26,298 nucleotides of DNA from BOG-908 sp964242595 (GCA_964242595.1 CAXTBC010000055.1:1-26298), one strand, 5' to 3'. Counted from the first letter of the stretch, positions 9,081-17,290 are shown. Numbers and translations: made by a program. Notes: a model not told the origin generated them from the sequence alone.

Positions 9081-9116
9081 CTTCTTTAAAAAGAAAAGGA
9101 GCAAAAATTTTGCTCC
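9081..9116 (-). terminator. Rho-independent terminator between oxidoreductase gene and rodA
   Basis: On the minus strand GGAGCAAAA pairs with TTTTGCTCC (9-bp arms, plus-strand 9098-9106 and 9108-9116) and is followed at once by TTTTCTTTTT. This is a textbook intrinsic terminator for the oxidoreductase gene ending at 9189. Its T-run ends about 15 bases before the rodA start codon and abuts the rodA Shine-Dalgarno. Confidence 0.75.
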
Positions 9117-9161
9117 TGTGCGTAGCTGGCGGAACGAGGCGGGTGTAGCCGGATCAGTCTC

Positions 9162-9168
9162 TTGCTCC
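9162..9168 (-). promoter_or_regulatory. Possible anti-terminator arm upstream of rodA
   Basis: On the minus strand a second GGAGCAA, just after the oxidoreductase stop codon, duplicates the 5' arm of the terminator hairpin. It could pair with the hairpin's 3' arm (TTGCTCC) instead, giving mutually exclusive structures. This is speculative. Confidence 0.2.
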
Positions 9169-9188
9169 TTATTTCGAAAGAGGGTCGC

Positions 9189-10196
9189 TCAGATCTGGAT
9201 CACTACCTTCCCTACATGCGTCGCACGTTTCAGGTGCCGGTAAGCCTCCCGCGCCTCCTCGAAGGCGAACACGCGGTCCACAACCGGAACAATCGCGTTC
9301 ACCGTAATCGCCTGGTTCATCGTTTCGAACATCTGGCGTGACCCCACGTAGATCGGGCGGATGATGGCGCCGCCCGCGAACACTGCCAGCGGGTCGAGCG
9401 TGCCGCGCGAGAGAACGCCGATTAAGGTAACGATACCGCCGCTGCGTGTGGCCTGCACCGAGCGTTGCAGAGTGCCCGGTCCGCCCACCTCGACCACATG
9501 GTCCACGCCCCAGCCGCCCGCGAGCTCGCGCACAGCTACCTGCCAGTCGGGGTTGGCTTTATAATTCACGCCATCGGAAGCGCCCAGCGTGCGCGCGCGC
9601 TCGAGCTTCTCGTCGCTGGAGGAGGTTGCGATCACCCGGGCGCCGGCCGCACGCGCGAACTGCAACGCGAAGGTGGAGACGCCGCCGGTGCCCAGCACCA
9701 GCACGCTTTGGCCGGCAATCACGGGGCGCATGCCGAACAGCGCGTTCCATGCAGTCAGGGCGGCACAGGGCAGGGTCGCCGCCTGCTGGTAACTCAGGTG
9801 TGCGGGGATGTGGACAAGGCCGCGTTCGTCGAACACCACGTGCTCGGCCAGCACGCCGTCGACCGCGCCGCCCAGGGCGCTCGCGGCGTCGGCAGGCTCC
9901 ATGTCGCCGCCCATCCAGCTCTGCATGAAAATGCCACACACCCGGTCGCCGACCTGCACGCGGGTGACGCCTTCGCCCAATTCCACCACCTCGCCAGCAC
10001 CGTCCGAGAGCGGCACGAGGTCCGGCGGCAGACTGCTCATCATGTACTTGCCGGTGGCTACGGCCAGGTCGCGAAAGTTCAGCGAAGCGGCGCGCATGCG
10101 CACCAGGACCTGGCCACGTCCGGGCCGGGGCGTGGCGGCTTCGGTCAGCGTCAGGTCGTCGATACCGGTGTGTTGCGGCAGGCGAAAGAGTCGCAT
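9189..10196 (-). CDS. Zinc-less MDR alcohol dehydrogenase / quinone oxidoreductase-like
   Basis: A 335-aa NAD(P)-dependent medium-chain dehydrogenase/reductase. The N-terminal GroES-like domain (about 1-130) contains SLNFRDLAVATG (38-49) and PLSDGAGEVVELGEGV (62-77). The Rossmann domain carries LVLGTGGVSTFALQFARAAG (166-185) and the cofactor-selecting ATSSSDEKL (190-198). The cysteine/histidine zinc ligands of classical alcohol dehydrogenases are not in place, so a quinone-oxidoreductase-type, zinc-independent enzyme is more likely; the substrate is unknown. The ATG at 10196 has GGAGAG 7-8 bases upstream. It is followed by an intrinsic terminator and divergent from the beta-propeller gene. 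Confidence 0.87.
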   Translation of the reverse strand: MRLFRLPQHTGIDDLTLTEAATPRPGRGQVLVRMRAASLNFRDLAVATGKYMMSSLPPDLVPLSDGAGEVVELGEGVTRVQVGDRVCGIFMQSWMGGDMEPADAASALGGAVDGVLAEHVVFDERGLVHIPAHLSYQQAATLPCAALTAWNALFGMRPVIAGQSVLVLGTGGVSTFALQFARAAGARVIATSSSDEKLERARTLGASDGVNYKANPDWQVAVRELAGGWGVDHVVEVGGPGTLQRSVQATRSGGIVTLIGVLSRGTLDPLAVFAGGAIIRPIYVGSRQMFETMNQAITVNAIVPVVDRVFAFEEAREAYRHLKRATHVGKVVIQI

Positions 10197-10470
10197 GTTG
10201 TGTCTCTCCAATGGCGCGGTGCCTCGGCCGAGAGGTAAAAGCCCGCCGCGTGCCAGCCGGTAGCCCGGCTTGCGCCCCTGCGCCACAATAGCCGACGTCG
10301 GTAGCGCGCAGGCCGGGCCGGTCGAGCCCCGCCAGCTATGGCCGTTGCTAAACGCCAAACTCAGGCATCGAGACGCGGCTCACGTTTTCGGCACCTCAGC
10401 ACATGTAAAATGCTCTACAACCTTGGATGGTAAACCTGTTAAAGAAACGAGCAGAACGGGAGGAACAAAC

Positions 10471-11946
10471 ATGAAGTCGTCTTCAAAAAAGATTGCCGCC
10501 CAAGTGGCGATCGCGGTTGCCACGGCCGGCACGGCGGCCGCGCAGAGCGTCACCACCTACCATAACGGCGTTAACCGCCATGGCGAATACGTTGTTCCCG
10601 GCCTGACCGCCGCCGCGGCTGGCGGAATGCACATGGACCCAGCATTCACCAGCGCTGTTACCGGCAACGTCTACGCTCAACCGCTCTACTATCAGTCATC
10701 GGCCTCGGCGGCGGGGCGGCTGATCGTTGCGACCGAGTCCAACGAGGTTGATGCGCTGGACGCCAACACCGGCGCGCTGGTCTGGCGCACCCAGCTTCCG
10801 GCGCCCGCGCCCAGCAGTGCCCTGCAGTGCGGCAACATCAATCCCGAAGGCATCACCGGCACGCCCGCGATCGATCCCGGCAGTGGCAACATCTACCTCA
10901 ACGCAGTCACCGGCACCACGGCTGCCACGGTCCGCCACATGGTCTACGCCATCTCGGCCACCACGGGCGCGGTCCAGCCCGGTTGGCCGGTCGACGTTCA
11001 GGCGGCCTTGACGGCCAAGGGCGTCGCTTTCGACTCGACCGACCAGGGCGAACGCGGCGCCGTGCTGGTTCTGAACGGCCAGGTCTACCTCACCTACGGC
11101 GGCCTGGCAGGCGATTGCGGCAATTACCATGGCACGGTGGTTCAGGTGAACCCGGCCGGCACCCCGTCGGTCGCCGGCGTGTGGTCCACCCGTGCGTTGC
11201 GCGGCGGCATCTGGGCCCAGGGCGGCGCGGCTTCCGACGGCTACTCGCTCTACATCACCACCGGCAACACGTCGGGCGCGAGTACCTGGATGGATGGCGA
11301 GGGCATCATACGGTTGCGCGCCGGGCTGAACCATTCGTCGAGCACCGCCGACTACTACAGCCCGACGAACTGGCAGCAACTGGATGCTTACGACCAGGAT
11401 CTTGGAGGCACGGAGGCGTTCCCGTTCGTGTTGCCCGCTGGAGGCGGCGGCCGGGTGATCGCCTTCGGCAAGGATGGTAACGCCTACCTGGCTAACCGGG
11501 CCGCCCTGGGTGGCATCGGCGGGCAGCTCGCCGTCACCAAGGTCTCCGATACCGAGATCATCACTGCGCCAGCCATCTATAACACGTCCACGGCTGCGAT
11601 GGTGGTGTTCCGCAACGCTTCCGGCATCAACTGCTCCGGCAGCAGCCTGAGCATGCTCTCTGTCGGCACCGGGAGCGCGCCGATCCACGAGGTGTGGTGC
11701 GCGGCGTTGAACGGCGCCGGTGCGCCGATCGTGACGACGACGAACGGGGCCGCCAATCCGCTGGTCTGGATAGTCGGTGCCGAAGGCGACAACCTGCTGC
11801 ACGGTTTCAACGCGATGACGGGCAGCGTAGTGTTCGCAGGCAACGGCCAGTCGATGACCGGGCTGCGTCATTTCCAAACGCTACTGGCAGCCAACAAGCA
11901 CCTTTACGTCGGCAGTGACGGCAAGGTCTACGCTTTCACGTTCTGA
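10471..11946 (+). CDS. Secreted PQQ-like beta-propeller protein
   Basis: A 491-aa exported protein. The signal peptide is residues 1-24 (KK then a hydrophobic AIAVATAGTAAA, with cleavage before QS). The mature part is built of PQQ/quinoprotein-type propeller blades, for example DALDANTGALVWRTQL and GFNAMTGSVVFAGNGQSM with the A-x-x-x-x-TG-W-like spacing, plus YVGSDGKVYAFTF at the end. Several cysteines (in LQCGNI, AGDCGNY, INCSGS, VWCAAL) suggest disulfides. I do not see convincing active-site residues of PQQ alcohol dehydrogenases, and it is shorter than those enzymes, so a structural or binding role is more likely. The ATG has a strong GGGAGG nine bases upstream. Function is not assigned. 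Confidence 0.8.
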   Translation: MKSSSKKIAAQVAIAVATAGTAAAQSVTTYHNGVNRHGEYVVPGLTAAAAGGMHMDPAFTSAVTGNVYAQPLYYQSSASAAGRLIVATESNEVDALDANTGALVWRTQLPAPAPSSALQCGNINPEGITGTPAIDPGSGNIYLNAVTGTTAATVRHMVYAISATTGAVQPGWPVDVQAALTAKGVAFDSTDQGERGAVLVLNGQVYLTYGGLAGDCGNYHGTVVQVNPAGTPSVAGVWSTRALRGGIWAQGGAASDGYSLYITTGNTSGASTWMDGEGIIRLRAGLNHSSSTADYYSPTNWQQLDAYDQDLGGTEAFPFVLPAGGGGRVIAFGKDGNAYLANRAALGGIGGQLAVTKVSDTEIITAPAIYNTSTAAMVVFRNASGINCSGSSLSMLSVGTGSAPIHEVWCAALNGAGAPIVTTTNGAANPLVWIVGAEGDNLLHGFNAMTGSVVFAGNGQSMTGLRHFQTLLAANKHLYVGSDGKVYAFTF

Positions 11947-11950
11947 GACT

Positions 11951-11998
11951 CCGTAAGGCTGCCAGGCGGGTCATGTGGTCGCCTGGCAGGTCGGAGGG
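11951..11998. terminator. Bidirectional terminator between convergent genes
   Basis: A perfect 10-bp stem CTGCCAGGCG / CGCCTGGCAG (11959-11968 and 11980-11989) with an 11-base loop, flanked by a further pairable CTCCG / CGGAG. It lies exactly between the convergent beta-propeller gene and the small secreted protein gene. There is no T-run on either side, so the strength is uncertain. Confidence 0.6.
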
Positions 11999-12004
11999 TC
12001 GTTG

Positions 12005-12511
12005 TTACTTGACGGTGAGGGTTCCGTAACGAGCCGTGTTCACGCTGACGGTGCCTGGAAGCGTTTCGGGCAGCGTGGTGTAGAGCGAATCAAACACGCC
12101 CGGCTCTGAGGCTGTGTTTCCGGGGCCGGCGACGACCAGGTCGTAGCCCTCGTTGCCCAAGGGATCCGTAAAAAACACGTTGACTTTGAATAGCCAGGAC
12201 ACCGGCTGGCCGGTGGGCCCAGTGGTGATCGTGGCATACAGGAACGAGTTCAGCGCACCGCCATATGCCTTGCCTTTGGCGAGGTAGGAGGTGATGGCCG
12301 GCAGCTTGTTCACCCCGTCGCTGAACGCTGTAAACTTTGAGACGCTATAGGTGGTGTTCGGGGCAACGGCGCTCGGCGTGCTGAACTGCAGCGTGATCCG
12401 CCGAAAGCCAGTCGCGCCAGGAAAGGGCGCTCCAGTGTAGGTGAACGTGGCTGCTTGAGCAGGCACTGCCGAGAGGCAGGCCAGAAGGGTAAATACCATG
12501 TGCTTGAGCAT
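12005..12511 (-). CDS. Small secreted protein of unknown function
   Basis: A 168-aa protein with a clear Sec signal peptide (MLKHMVFTLLACLSAVPAQA, cleavage before ATF). The mature part is Thr/Ser/Gly-rich and predicted beta-structured (FTYTGAPFPGATGFRRITLQF, then TTGPTGQPVSWLFKVNVFF). Its opening resembles the ATFTYTG style of PEP-CTERM-exported proteins. However, there is no C-terminal PEP motif, transmembrane helix or basic tail, so sorting by exosortase is not supported. It is convergent with the beta-propeller gene across a shared terminator. I do not recognise the family. Confidence 0.7.
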   Translation of the reverse strand: MLKHMVFTLLACLSAVPAQAATFTYTGAPFPGATGFRRITLQFSTPSAVAPNTTYSVSKFTAFSDGVNKLPAITSYLAKGKAYGGALNSFLYATITTGPTGQPVSWLFKVNVFFTDPLGNEGYDLVVAGPGNTASEPGVFDSLYTTLPETLPGTVSVNTARYGTLTVK

Positions 12512-12765
12512 GACAGGCTCCCGTAACTGATCGATACCGTGCCATGTAGCTCACGAAATCGTTAGGCACAACGTTTCGACTTACTGGTTTCCTGACTCCG
12601 GTTGTCAGCGTCTTTTTAGACTGAACCGTAACGGTTTCCCGGGAATAGGCGTGCGTGTTGCTCTAGAGCACAAAAAGTTTTGCAACCGATCCGGCGTCCG
12701 GTGGCTTAGCACACCCGAATACGAACGCGACGCCGTCTCGGCTGTGCGTAGAGGAGAACAACCAG
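12512..12765. other. Divergent intergenic region with inverted repeat
   Basis: A 254-base gene-free stretch between the divergent secreted-protein and response-regulator genes. It is more AT-rich than its neighbours. It contains a 13-base palindrome AACCGT-A-ACGGTT at 12624-12636 that could be an operator for either gene. Promoters are expected but none is clear enough to call. Confidence 0.35.
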
Positions 12766-13467
12766 ATGGCGGGCGAGCGCCCCATCCTGATCGTCGACGA
12801 TGACAGGTCGCTGCGAGAAGAACTGGTGGCTCAGTTGCAGGTGGACGGGGAGTTCACCGCCGACGAGGCGGCTTCTGTCAATGAGGCGGAAGCCAAGGTG
12901 CGCCAGCACGATCAGAGGTTTGACGCGATCATCCTCGACGTCGGCCTGCCGGACGGAGACGGCCGGGACCTGTGCGCAACGCTGCGCAAGGCCGGCATGC
13001 GCATGCCGATCATCATGCTCACCGGCTCGGACGAGGAAGCCGATGTGGTACGAGGTCTGGACTCCGGAGCGAATGACTACATAGCCAAGCCGTTTCGCCT
13101 TAATGAGCTGTTGGCTCGGTTGCGGGCCCAGCTGCGCATTTTCGAGAACTCCGAAGACGCAGTCTTCACCATAGGGCCTTACACGTTCCGCCCTTCTGCC
13201 AAGCTGCTGCAGGAGCCGTTGCGCAATCGACGAATCAGGTTGACGGAAAAGGAAGCGGCGATCCTGAAGTTCCTCTACCGCGCCGGCACCAAGCCGGTGG
13301 CACGGCAAATCCTGCTCAACGAGGTGTGGGGCTACAACGCCGCAGTGACGACCCACACGTTGGAGACGCATATCTACCGCTTACGACAGAAGATTGAACC
13401 TGATCCCGCCAACGCCCGCCTGCTCGTCACTGAAGGTGGTGGCTACCGGCTGGATCCGGCCGCTTAG
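12766..13467 (+). CDS. OmpR-family response regulator (orphan)
   Basis: A 233-aa two-component transcriptional regulator. The receiver domain (about 6-125) has the acidic pair D11/D12 (LIVDDD), the phospho-acceptor D58 (IILDVGLPDGDG), T86 (MLTGSDEE) and K108 (YIAKPFRL). A linker (FTIGPYTFRPSAKLL) leads into a winged-helix DNA-binding domain (about 140-232) with RLTEKEAAILKFLYRAG and the recognition-helix region TTHTLETHIYRLRQKIE. No histidine kinase gene is adjacent in this window, so its partner must be elsewhere. The 3' end overlaps the convergent xth gene by 41 bases. Target genes are unknown. Confidence 0.92.
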   Translation: MAGERPILIVDDDRSLREELVAQLQVDGEFTADEAASVNEAEAKVRQHDQRFDAIILDVGLPDGDGRDLCATLRKAGMRMPIIMLTGSDEEADVVRGLDSGANDYIAKPFRLNELLARLRAQLRIFENSEDAVFTIGPYTFRPSAKLLQEPLRNRRIRLTEKEAAILKFLYRAGTKPVARQILLNEVWGYNAAVTTHTLETHIYRLRQKIEPDPANARLLVTEGGGYRLDPAA

Positions 13468-14290
13468 TCTGAGTGTCGATCTCCTGCGGCACGGCGCTGT
13501 CGGAAAACTCAACTAGCACTGGCACGTGGTCGCTGGTTTGGGGCCAGTCCCGGGCTTCGGCCAGGATTTCATAGCCGCGTAGCGCGCCGACAAGGTCGTT
13601 GCTGACCCAGATGTGGTCCAGCCGACGGCCCCGGTTGGACTTTCTCCAATCCTGGTTGCGATAGGACCACCACGTATAAAGCTTCTCGGCCGGCGGGACG
13701 AAATGGCGAACGGCGTCGGTGAAGCCGACCGCCAGCCAGGCATGCAGGGCGGCAACCTCAACGGGGGTGTGGCTTACGACACTCAGCAGCTGCTTGTGGC
13801 TCCAGACGTCGTGTTCCAGCGGCGCGATGTTGAGGTCGCCCACCAGCACGGTGCGAGGGGCGACGCCGGTGGCGGCGAACCACAGCGCGGCTTGGGTGAC
13901 GAAATCCAGCTTGTGGGCGAACTTCGCGTTGAGCGCCCGGTCCGGCACGTCGCCTCCCGCCGGCACGTAGAAATCGTGCAGTTCGACCCGTCCGCCTGGG
14001 GCGGCCACGCTGGCGTGGAGGTGACGGCAGTCTCCCTTTTTGCACCAGTCCGGGCTGCTGGCCAGTTGCAAGGGGTAGCGTGACAGCACGGCGACGCCGT
14101 TGTAGCCCTTCATCCCGCGCCAGAGGGCGTGCGGGAAGCCGAGCGCAGCTGGCGCGTCCTGCGGGAACAGCGGATCGGGCACCTTGGTCTCCTGCAGGCA
14201 GATCACGTCCGGCTGCAGCGCTGAGACGAGGCGTTCGAGCAACCCTAGCCGCAGCCGCAGCGAGTTGATGTTCCAGGTGACGATGCGCAT
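13427..14290 (-). CDS. xth: Exodeoxyribonuclease III
   Basis: A 287-aa AP endonuclease / 3'-5' exonuclease of the ExoIII family, acting in base-excision repair. Catalytic landmarks: WNINSLR (6-12), metal-binding E34 (LQETKV), Y108 (HDFYVPAGG), D152 and N154 (GDLNIAP), RLDHIWVS (223-230) and the catalytic Asp-His pair D254/H255 (SDHVPV). Start MRIVTWNINSLR matches the family exactly; the long open frame upstream is a shadow. The C-terminal ~20 residues lie antisense to the end of the response-regulator gene (41-base tail-to-tail overlap). Confidence 0.95.
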   Translation of the reverse strand: MRIVTWNINSLRLRLGLLERLVSALQPDVICLQETKVPDPLFPQDAPAALGFPHALWRGMKGYNGVAVLSRYPLQLASSPDWCKKGDCRHLHASVAAPGGRVELHDFYVPAGGDVPDRALNAKFAHKLDFVTQAALWFAATGVAPRTVLVGDLNIAPLEHDVWSHKQLLSVVSHTPVEVAALHAWLAVGFTDAVRHFVPPAEKLYTWWSYRNQDWRKSNRGRRLDHIWVSNDLVGALRGYEILAEARDWPQTSDHVPVLVEFSDSAVPQEIDTQTKRPDPAGSHHLQ

Positions 14291-14479
14291 AGCGCGTGAC
14301 TGGCGCAGACGGCTTGCGGGCGCAAGCGGGGCGGTTGGCAAGGCGAAAAGGCCATGGTTGTCGACTGCCGCGCGGTAGCGATGAGTTCGTGCTGACGACG
14401 GTCGGGGGCTACACGCCGTCTTCATACATTGGCGGCAGACTGAACCGGTCCGGCAGCCCGCCGGCGTAGGACGTTCCCC

Positions 14480-15589
14480 TTGCCACCGCAGTCGCCGCCT
14501 GCACCCGATCAGCCGCAATGGCAGCCTGCCACGTTCCTCGAACGCGGCGTGGCCGTGCCGTTCACCAGCCCGCCGCTGGCCGGCGCGCGTGTTCGCCAGC
14601 GAGAGCGGCGGTGCGACCTGGTGGTGCCGCATCCGGGCGGGGCGCGCGGCGTCTACATCTTCTCCCTGGCGTCGTTGGGCGAGTTCTGCGTGCCGAGTGT
14701 TCACGACGTGCTCCTGGCTGGCCGTCTGCTGACGCTGCCGAGCCTGACGCCGGCCAGCGTGCGCCTGACGGCGCTCGGTGTAGCCGCCGAGGGTTCCGCC
14801 GGCCGTGCAGCCGCAGCGGCAGCCGAAGCGGCGGTGCAGGCTGACAGGGACATGGAAACCGCCTGCAAAGCCATGCTGCTCGCGGCCCTCGCGCGCGACA
14901 CGGACGTTCGGGGCCTGGCGGCAGATGCGACCCAGCGGACGCAGATCGCCGTGCACCAACTGGCCAGGCGCACCGGTCGCACGCCCGAGGCCGTGGCGGC
15001 CGACATCGCCGTGCTGGCCGGGCGCCTGGCGCAGGCCGGACTGGACGTGCCTGCGGGGCCACACAGCCCCGCCTTGCCGGGACGCTCCCGCATGCTGCTG
15101 AAATCTGTGGGGGCCATGGCGACGCAAGTGCAGGCCTGGGGGCACGCGGGCGGCGACCAGCAGGCCGCCTTGCAGGTGGCCGCGTTGTCCGAGGCTATGG
15201 CGGCCACCGGGCAGCTGGTGCTGGAGGCCGCGCACAAGCTGTTGCTCGATCCCGCTGCCTTGCTGGCCGGCTGGGCCGCCGCGCCCGACGCGCTGAGCGC
15301 GCGGATCGGCCGGCCGGACTGGCTGCTCGACGGGTGGGAGCACATCTGCCTGCTGTGGCGCGTGAGCGCGGACGGCGACGCGCGCGCGGCAGCGCTGGCC
15401 GAGCTGACGCTCCTGCTGCCGCCGATTCCACAGGAGGCCCAGCCCTGGTTCGCCGCCATACCTTCGCTGCGTAGCAACCCGCCGGTCCGCGGCGCGGCAT
15501 GCCCGTTGCCGCGCGCCGGCGGCCGCATTCCGAGCCAGGCGATCCGGCTGATCGAGCGCAACGAGCGTATTCGCGGGTTGGCGGCATGA
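14480..15589 (+). CDS. Conserved-looking protein of unknown function (pair, first gene)
   Basis: A 369-aa protein I do not recognise. It is Ala/Leu-rich and mainly helical, with no signal peptide, transmembrane helix or known catalytic motif. The N-terminal segment (20-80: LERGVAVPFTSPPLAGARVR, then DLVVPHPGGARGVYIF) looks like a compact beta domain; the rest is helical. Only TTG (14480) or the internal GTGs near 14549/14555 can start it, and none has a convincing Shine-Dalgarno. Its stop overlaps the next start as ATGA, so the two products are probably made together. Reading frame, codon pattern and coupling support a real gene. Function unknown. Confidence 0.72.
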   Translation: MPPQSPPAPDQPQWQPATFLERGVAVPFTSPPLAGARVRQRERRCDLVVPHPGGARGVYIFSLASLGEFCVPSVHDVLLAGRLLTLPSLTPASVRLTALGVAAEGSAGRAAAAAAEAAVQADRDMETACKAMLLAALARDTDVRGLAADATQRTQIAVHQLARRTGRTPEAVAADIAVLAGRLAQAGLDVPAGPHSPALPGRSRMLLKSVGAMATQVQAWGHAGGDQQAALQVAALSEAMAATGQLVLEAAHKLLLDPAALLAGWAAAPDALSARIGRPDWLLDGWEHICLLWRVSADGDARAAALAELTLLLPPIPQEAQPWFAAIPSLRSNPPVRGAACPLPRAGGRIPSQAIRLIERNERIRGLAA

Positions 15590-16827
15590 ACGCGTCCCTC
15601 GGCTCCGGGCAGGACCTGCGGGACATCAGGCGCGGCGTGGCCGAAGCGGCCGATGCGCAGGTGCTGCAGGTAGTGCGCATGGTGGACGCGCTGGAGGAGC
15701 GTGGCGCAACAGACGCGGTGCTGGCGCCGGTGCGCCCTCGCCTGCGTGCAATCCAGCCGGCCCGGCCGTTGCGCTTCGCGCGCCTGATGTTCATGCCGGT
15801 GGACGCACTGATCGTGGCCCCCAAGGCGTGGCGAGCTGGCACGCCGTTTGTACCGCGCAACGCGCTGATGGTGCTGGCGCGCGCGGTCCGCCTGGCGATG
15901 AGCGGCGCCGATGGCGCACGGGCCTGCCTGGAGCGCGTAGACGCGTTGAGCGAAGGGGCCACCACGGCGCAGATGGCGGTGATCCGTGAGGCCGGCGCGC
16001 TGCTTTGGCCTGAGGCAGCCCAGGCCTTGCGGCAGCTTGCTGTGCGCGACCTGCCGGCTGTCTGCCGTGCCGAGTGGGCGGCCGAGAGCTTGCCGGAGGG
16101 CGAGTTGTCCGGCATGGCCGGGTCGTTGTCCGGCGTGCTGGCCAGGGCGCTGCAGCTGCACGACCATGATCATTCCGGTATCCAGCTCGCGGACACTGCG
16201 CTGACCGGGATGCTGGCAAGTTGCGAGCCGTTGGGACCGCGCGCGTGGGGCATGATGCTGAGCCTGCTGGTGATCCGCGCGCCGCAGGCCAGCGCCGCAC
16301 TGCTGGCCGCGGCGCAAAAGAAACCGGCCCACCGGGCGATGGCCGAAGCTGCGGCCGAGGCTGGACTCGATTGGCTGGAAGCCGAGACGGAGGCCCAGCC
16401 TGCCAGCATCCCGGCGAACGCTGCGGCCGACCTGAACCGCCAGGCCGGCCTGCTGGACGCCTTGGCCGACCAGTTTACCCAGCCCGGCCCGCGCCGGCGC
16501 CTGGCGCAGGCGCGCTCGGCGCTGCTGGCCGGATCGCTGCAGCGGTTCGAGGTGGCGTTGCAGGAGCGGCTTGCCGGACCGCTGCTGGCGCTGCCACAGG
16601 CCGCTGAGGCGCGCGGTGCCGCGTTGGACGTGATGGAGGCCAGCGCGCGCACGCTGCGTGCCTTCGAGCTGGAGGCGCGCCAGCTGGGGGCCGGCGGCAA
16701 GTTCGACACCTTGGTGAAGGGTGTGGAGCAGGCGATGCGGGACGCGGCCGGGCTGGTAGCGATGGACCGAGCCCGGCTGACGGAGATACTGGCGGGGCCG
16801 GAGGCTGCGTTGCGGCTGCTGTCCTGA
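15586..16827 (+). CDS. Conserved-looking protein of unknown function (pair, second gene)
   Basis: A 413-aa Ala/Leu/Arg-rich, helix-dominated cytoplasmic protein with no family I can name. The most distinctive stretch is RPARPLRFARLMFMPVDALIVAP (about 57-79), followed by repeated amphipathic helices; the histidine cluster LHDHDHSG (about 194-201) could bind a metal, but that is a guess. The ATG overlaps the stop of the preceding gene (ATGA), indicating translational coupling. A small GC hairpin (GCCCC/GGGGC) follows about 70 bases after the stop and may end the transcript. Confidence 0.75.
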   Translation: MNASLGSGQDLRDIRRGVAEAADAQVLQVVRMVDALEERGATDAVLAPVRPRLRAIQPARPLRFARLMFMPVDALIVAPKAWRAGTPFVPRNALMVLARAVRLAMSGADGARACLERVDALSEGATTAQMAVIREAGALLWPEAAQALRQLAVRDLPAVCRAEWAAESLPEGELSGMAGSLSGVLARALQLHDHDHSGIQLADTALTGMLASCEPLGPRAWGMMLSLLVIRAPQASAALLAAAQKKPAHRAMAEAAAEAGLDWLEAETEAQPASIPANAAADLNRQAGLLDALADQFTQPGPRRRLAQARSALLAGSLQRFEVALQERLAGPLLALPQAAEARGAALDVMEASARTLRAFELEARQLGAGGKFDTLVKGVEQAMRDAAGLVAMDRARLTEILAGPEAALRLLS

Positions 16828-16893
16828 CTGGAGGCGCGGCGTCGGTGTCCGAAGCGATGAAGTGAAAAGCCGGTCGTTACTGTTGTCGGCGAA

Positions 16894-16911
16894 AGCCCCG
16901 TGAGGGGGCGC
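16894..16911 (+). terminator. Possible weak terminator hairpin
   Basis: GCCCC-GTGA-GGGGGC follows the two-gene unit of unknown proteins. The stem is short and there is no T-run, so this is a weak call. Confidence 0.25.
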
Positions 16912-17026
16912 TGGTGGGCAAGCTTCGTTGATGCTTCTGTCCGATAGGCGTTTGGCTGGCGGTCGGCGCTGTGGGCTAGGCTGGCCGTTTTGGACGTTTG
17001 CAGACCGTGTCGTTCGGCGGGCGCAG

Positions 17027-17176
17027 TCAGGCGTAGGCGGCGGGCGGGGATGCGCGGTCGTGGCGGGAGACGTCGGCGAGCAACGACCAGACGCGGGAGG
17101 GTTCCATCGCGACGGCGGGGTCGTTGAAGACGCGCTCGAGTTCCTTGAGTTTGGTGGTGTACTCGCGGTGGTCCAT
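17027..17176 (-). CDS. Small conserved-looking 49-aa protein
   Basis: A 49-aa protein beginning MDHREYTTKLKELERVFND, with a helical N-terminal half and a PSRVWSLLADVSRHD core, then an Ala/Pro tail. Support for translation is strong: GGAGG lies 8 bases before the ATG, the protein is charged and balanced in composition unlike shadow frames, and it is divergent from the exporter gene. From memory, similar tiny proteins (K-E-L-(D/E)-x-x-x-N-D-P-x-V-x-M-(D/E)-P-x-R-V-W-S-L-L-A) occur in alphaproteobacteria. Function is unknown; it has no signal peptide or membrane segment. Confidence 0.7.
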   Translation of the reverse strand: MDHREYTTKLKELERVFNDPAVAMEPSRVWSLLADVSRHDRASPPAAYA

Positions 17177-17290
17177 GTCGGCGGCCTCCGTGTTGGGTAT
17201 GCGGTTGGCAACGTGGCGGGTGCGGGCGGAGTTGCGGTGGGCAGCGGTGCGGCGATGCGGCATAGCGGCGGCGATGCCGGAGGCGCTGCG

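Noticed and set aside
9072..9104. TTG start giving RodA an extra MLLFFLKKAFL N-terminus
   Set aside because: The codons fall in the terminator hairpin and its T-run; GTG 9071 has a properly spaced GAAGG.
12005..12511. PEP-CTERM protein
   Set aside because: The N-terminal part resembles such proteins but the C-terminal PEP motif, transmembrane helix and basic tail are missing.
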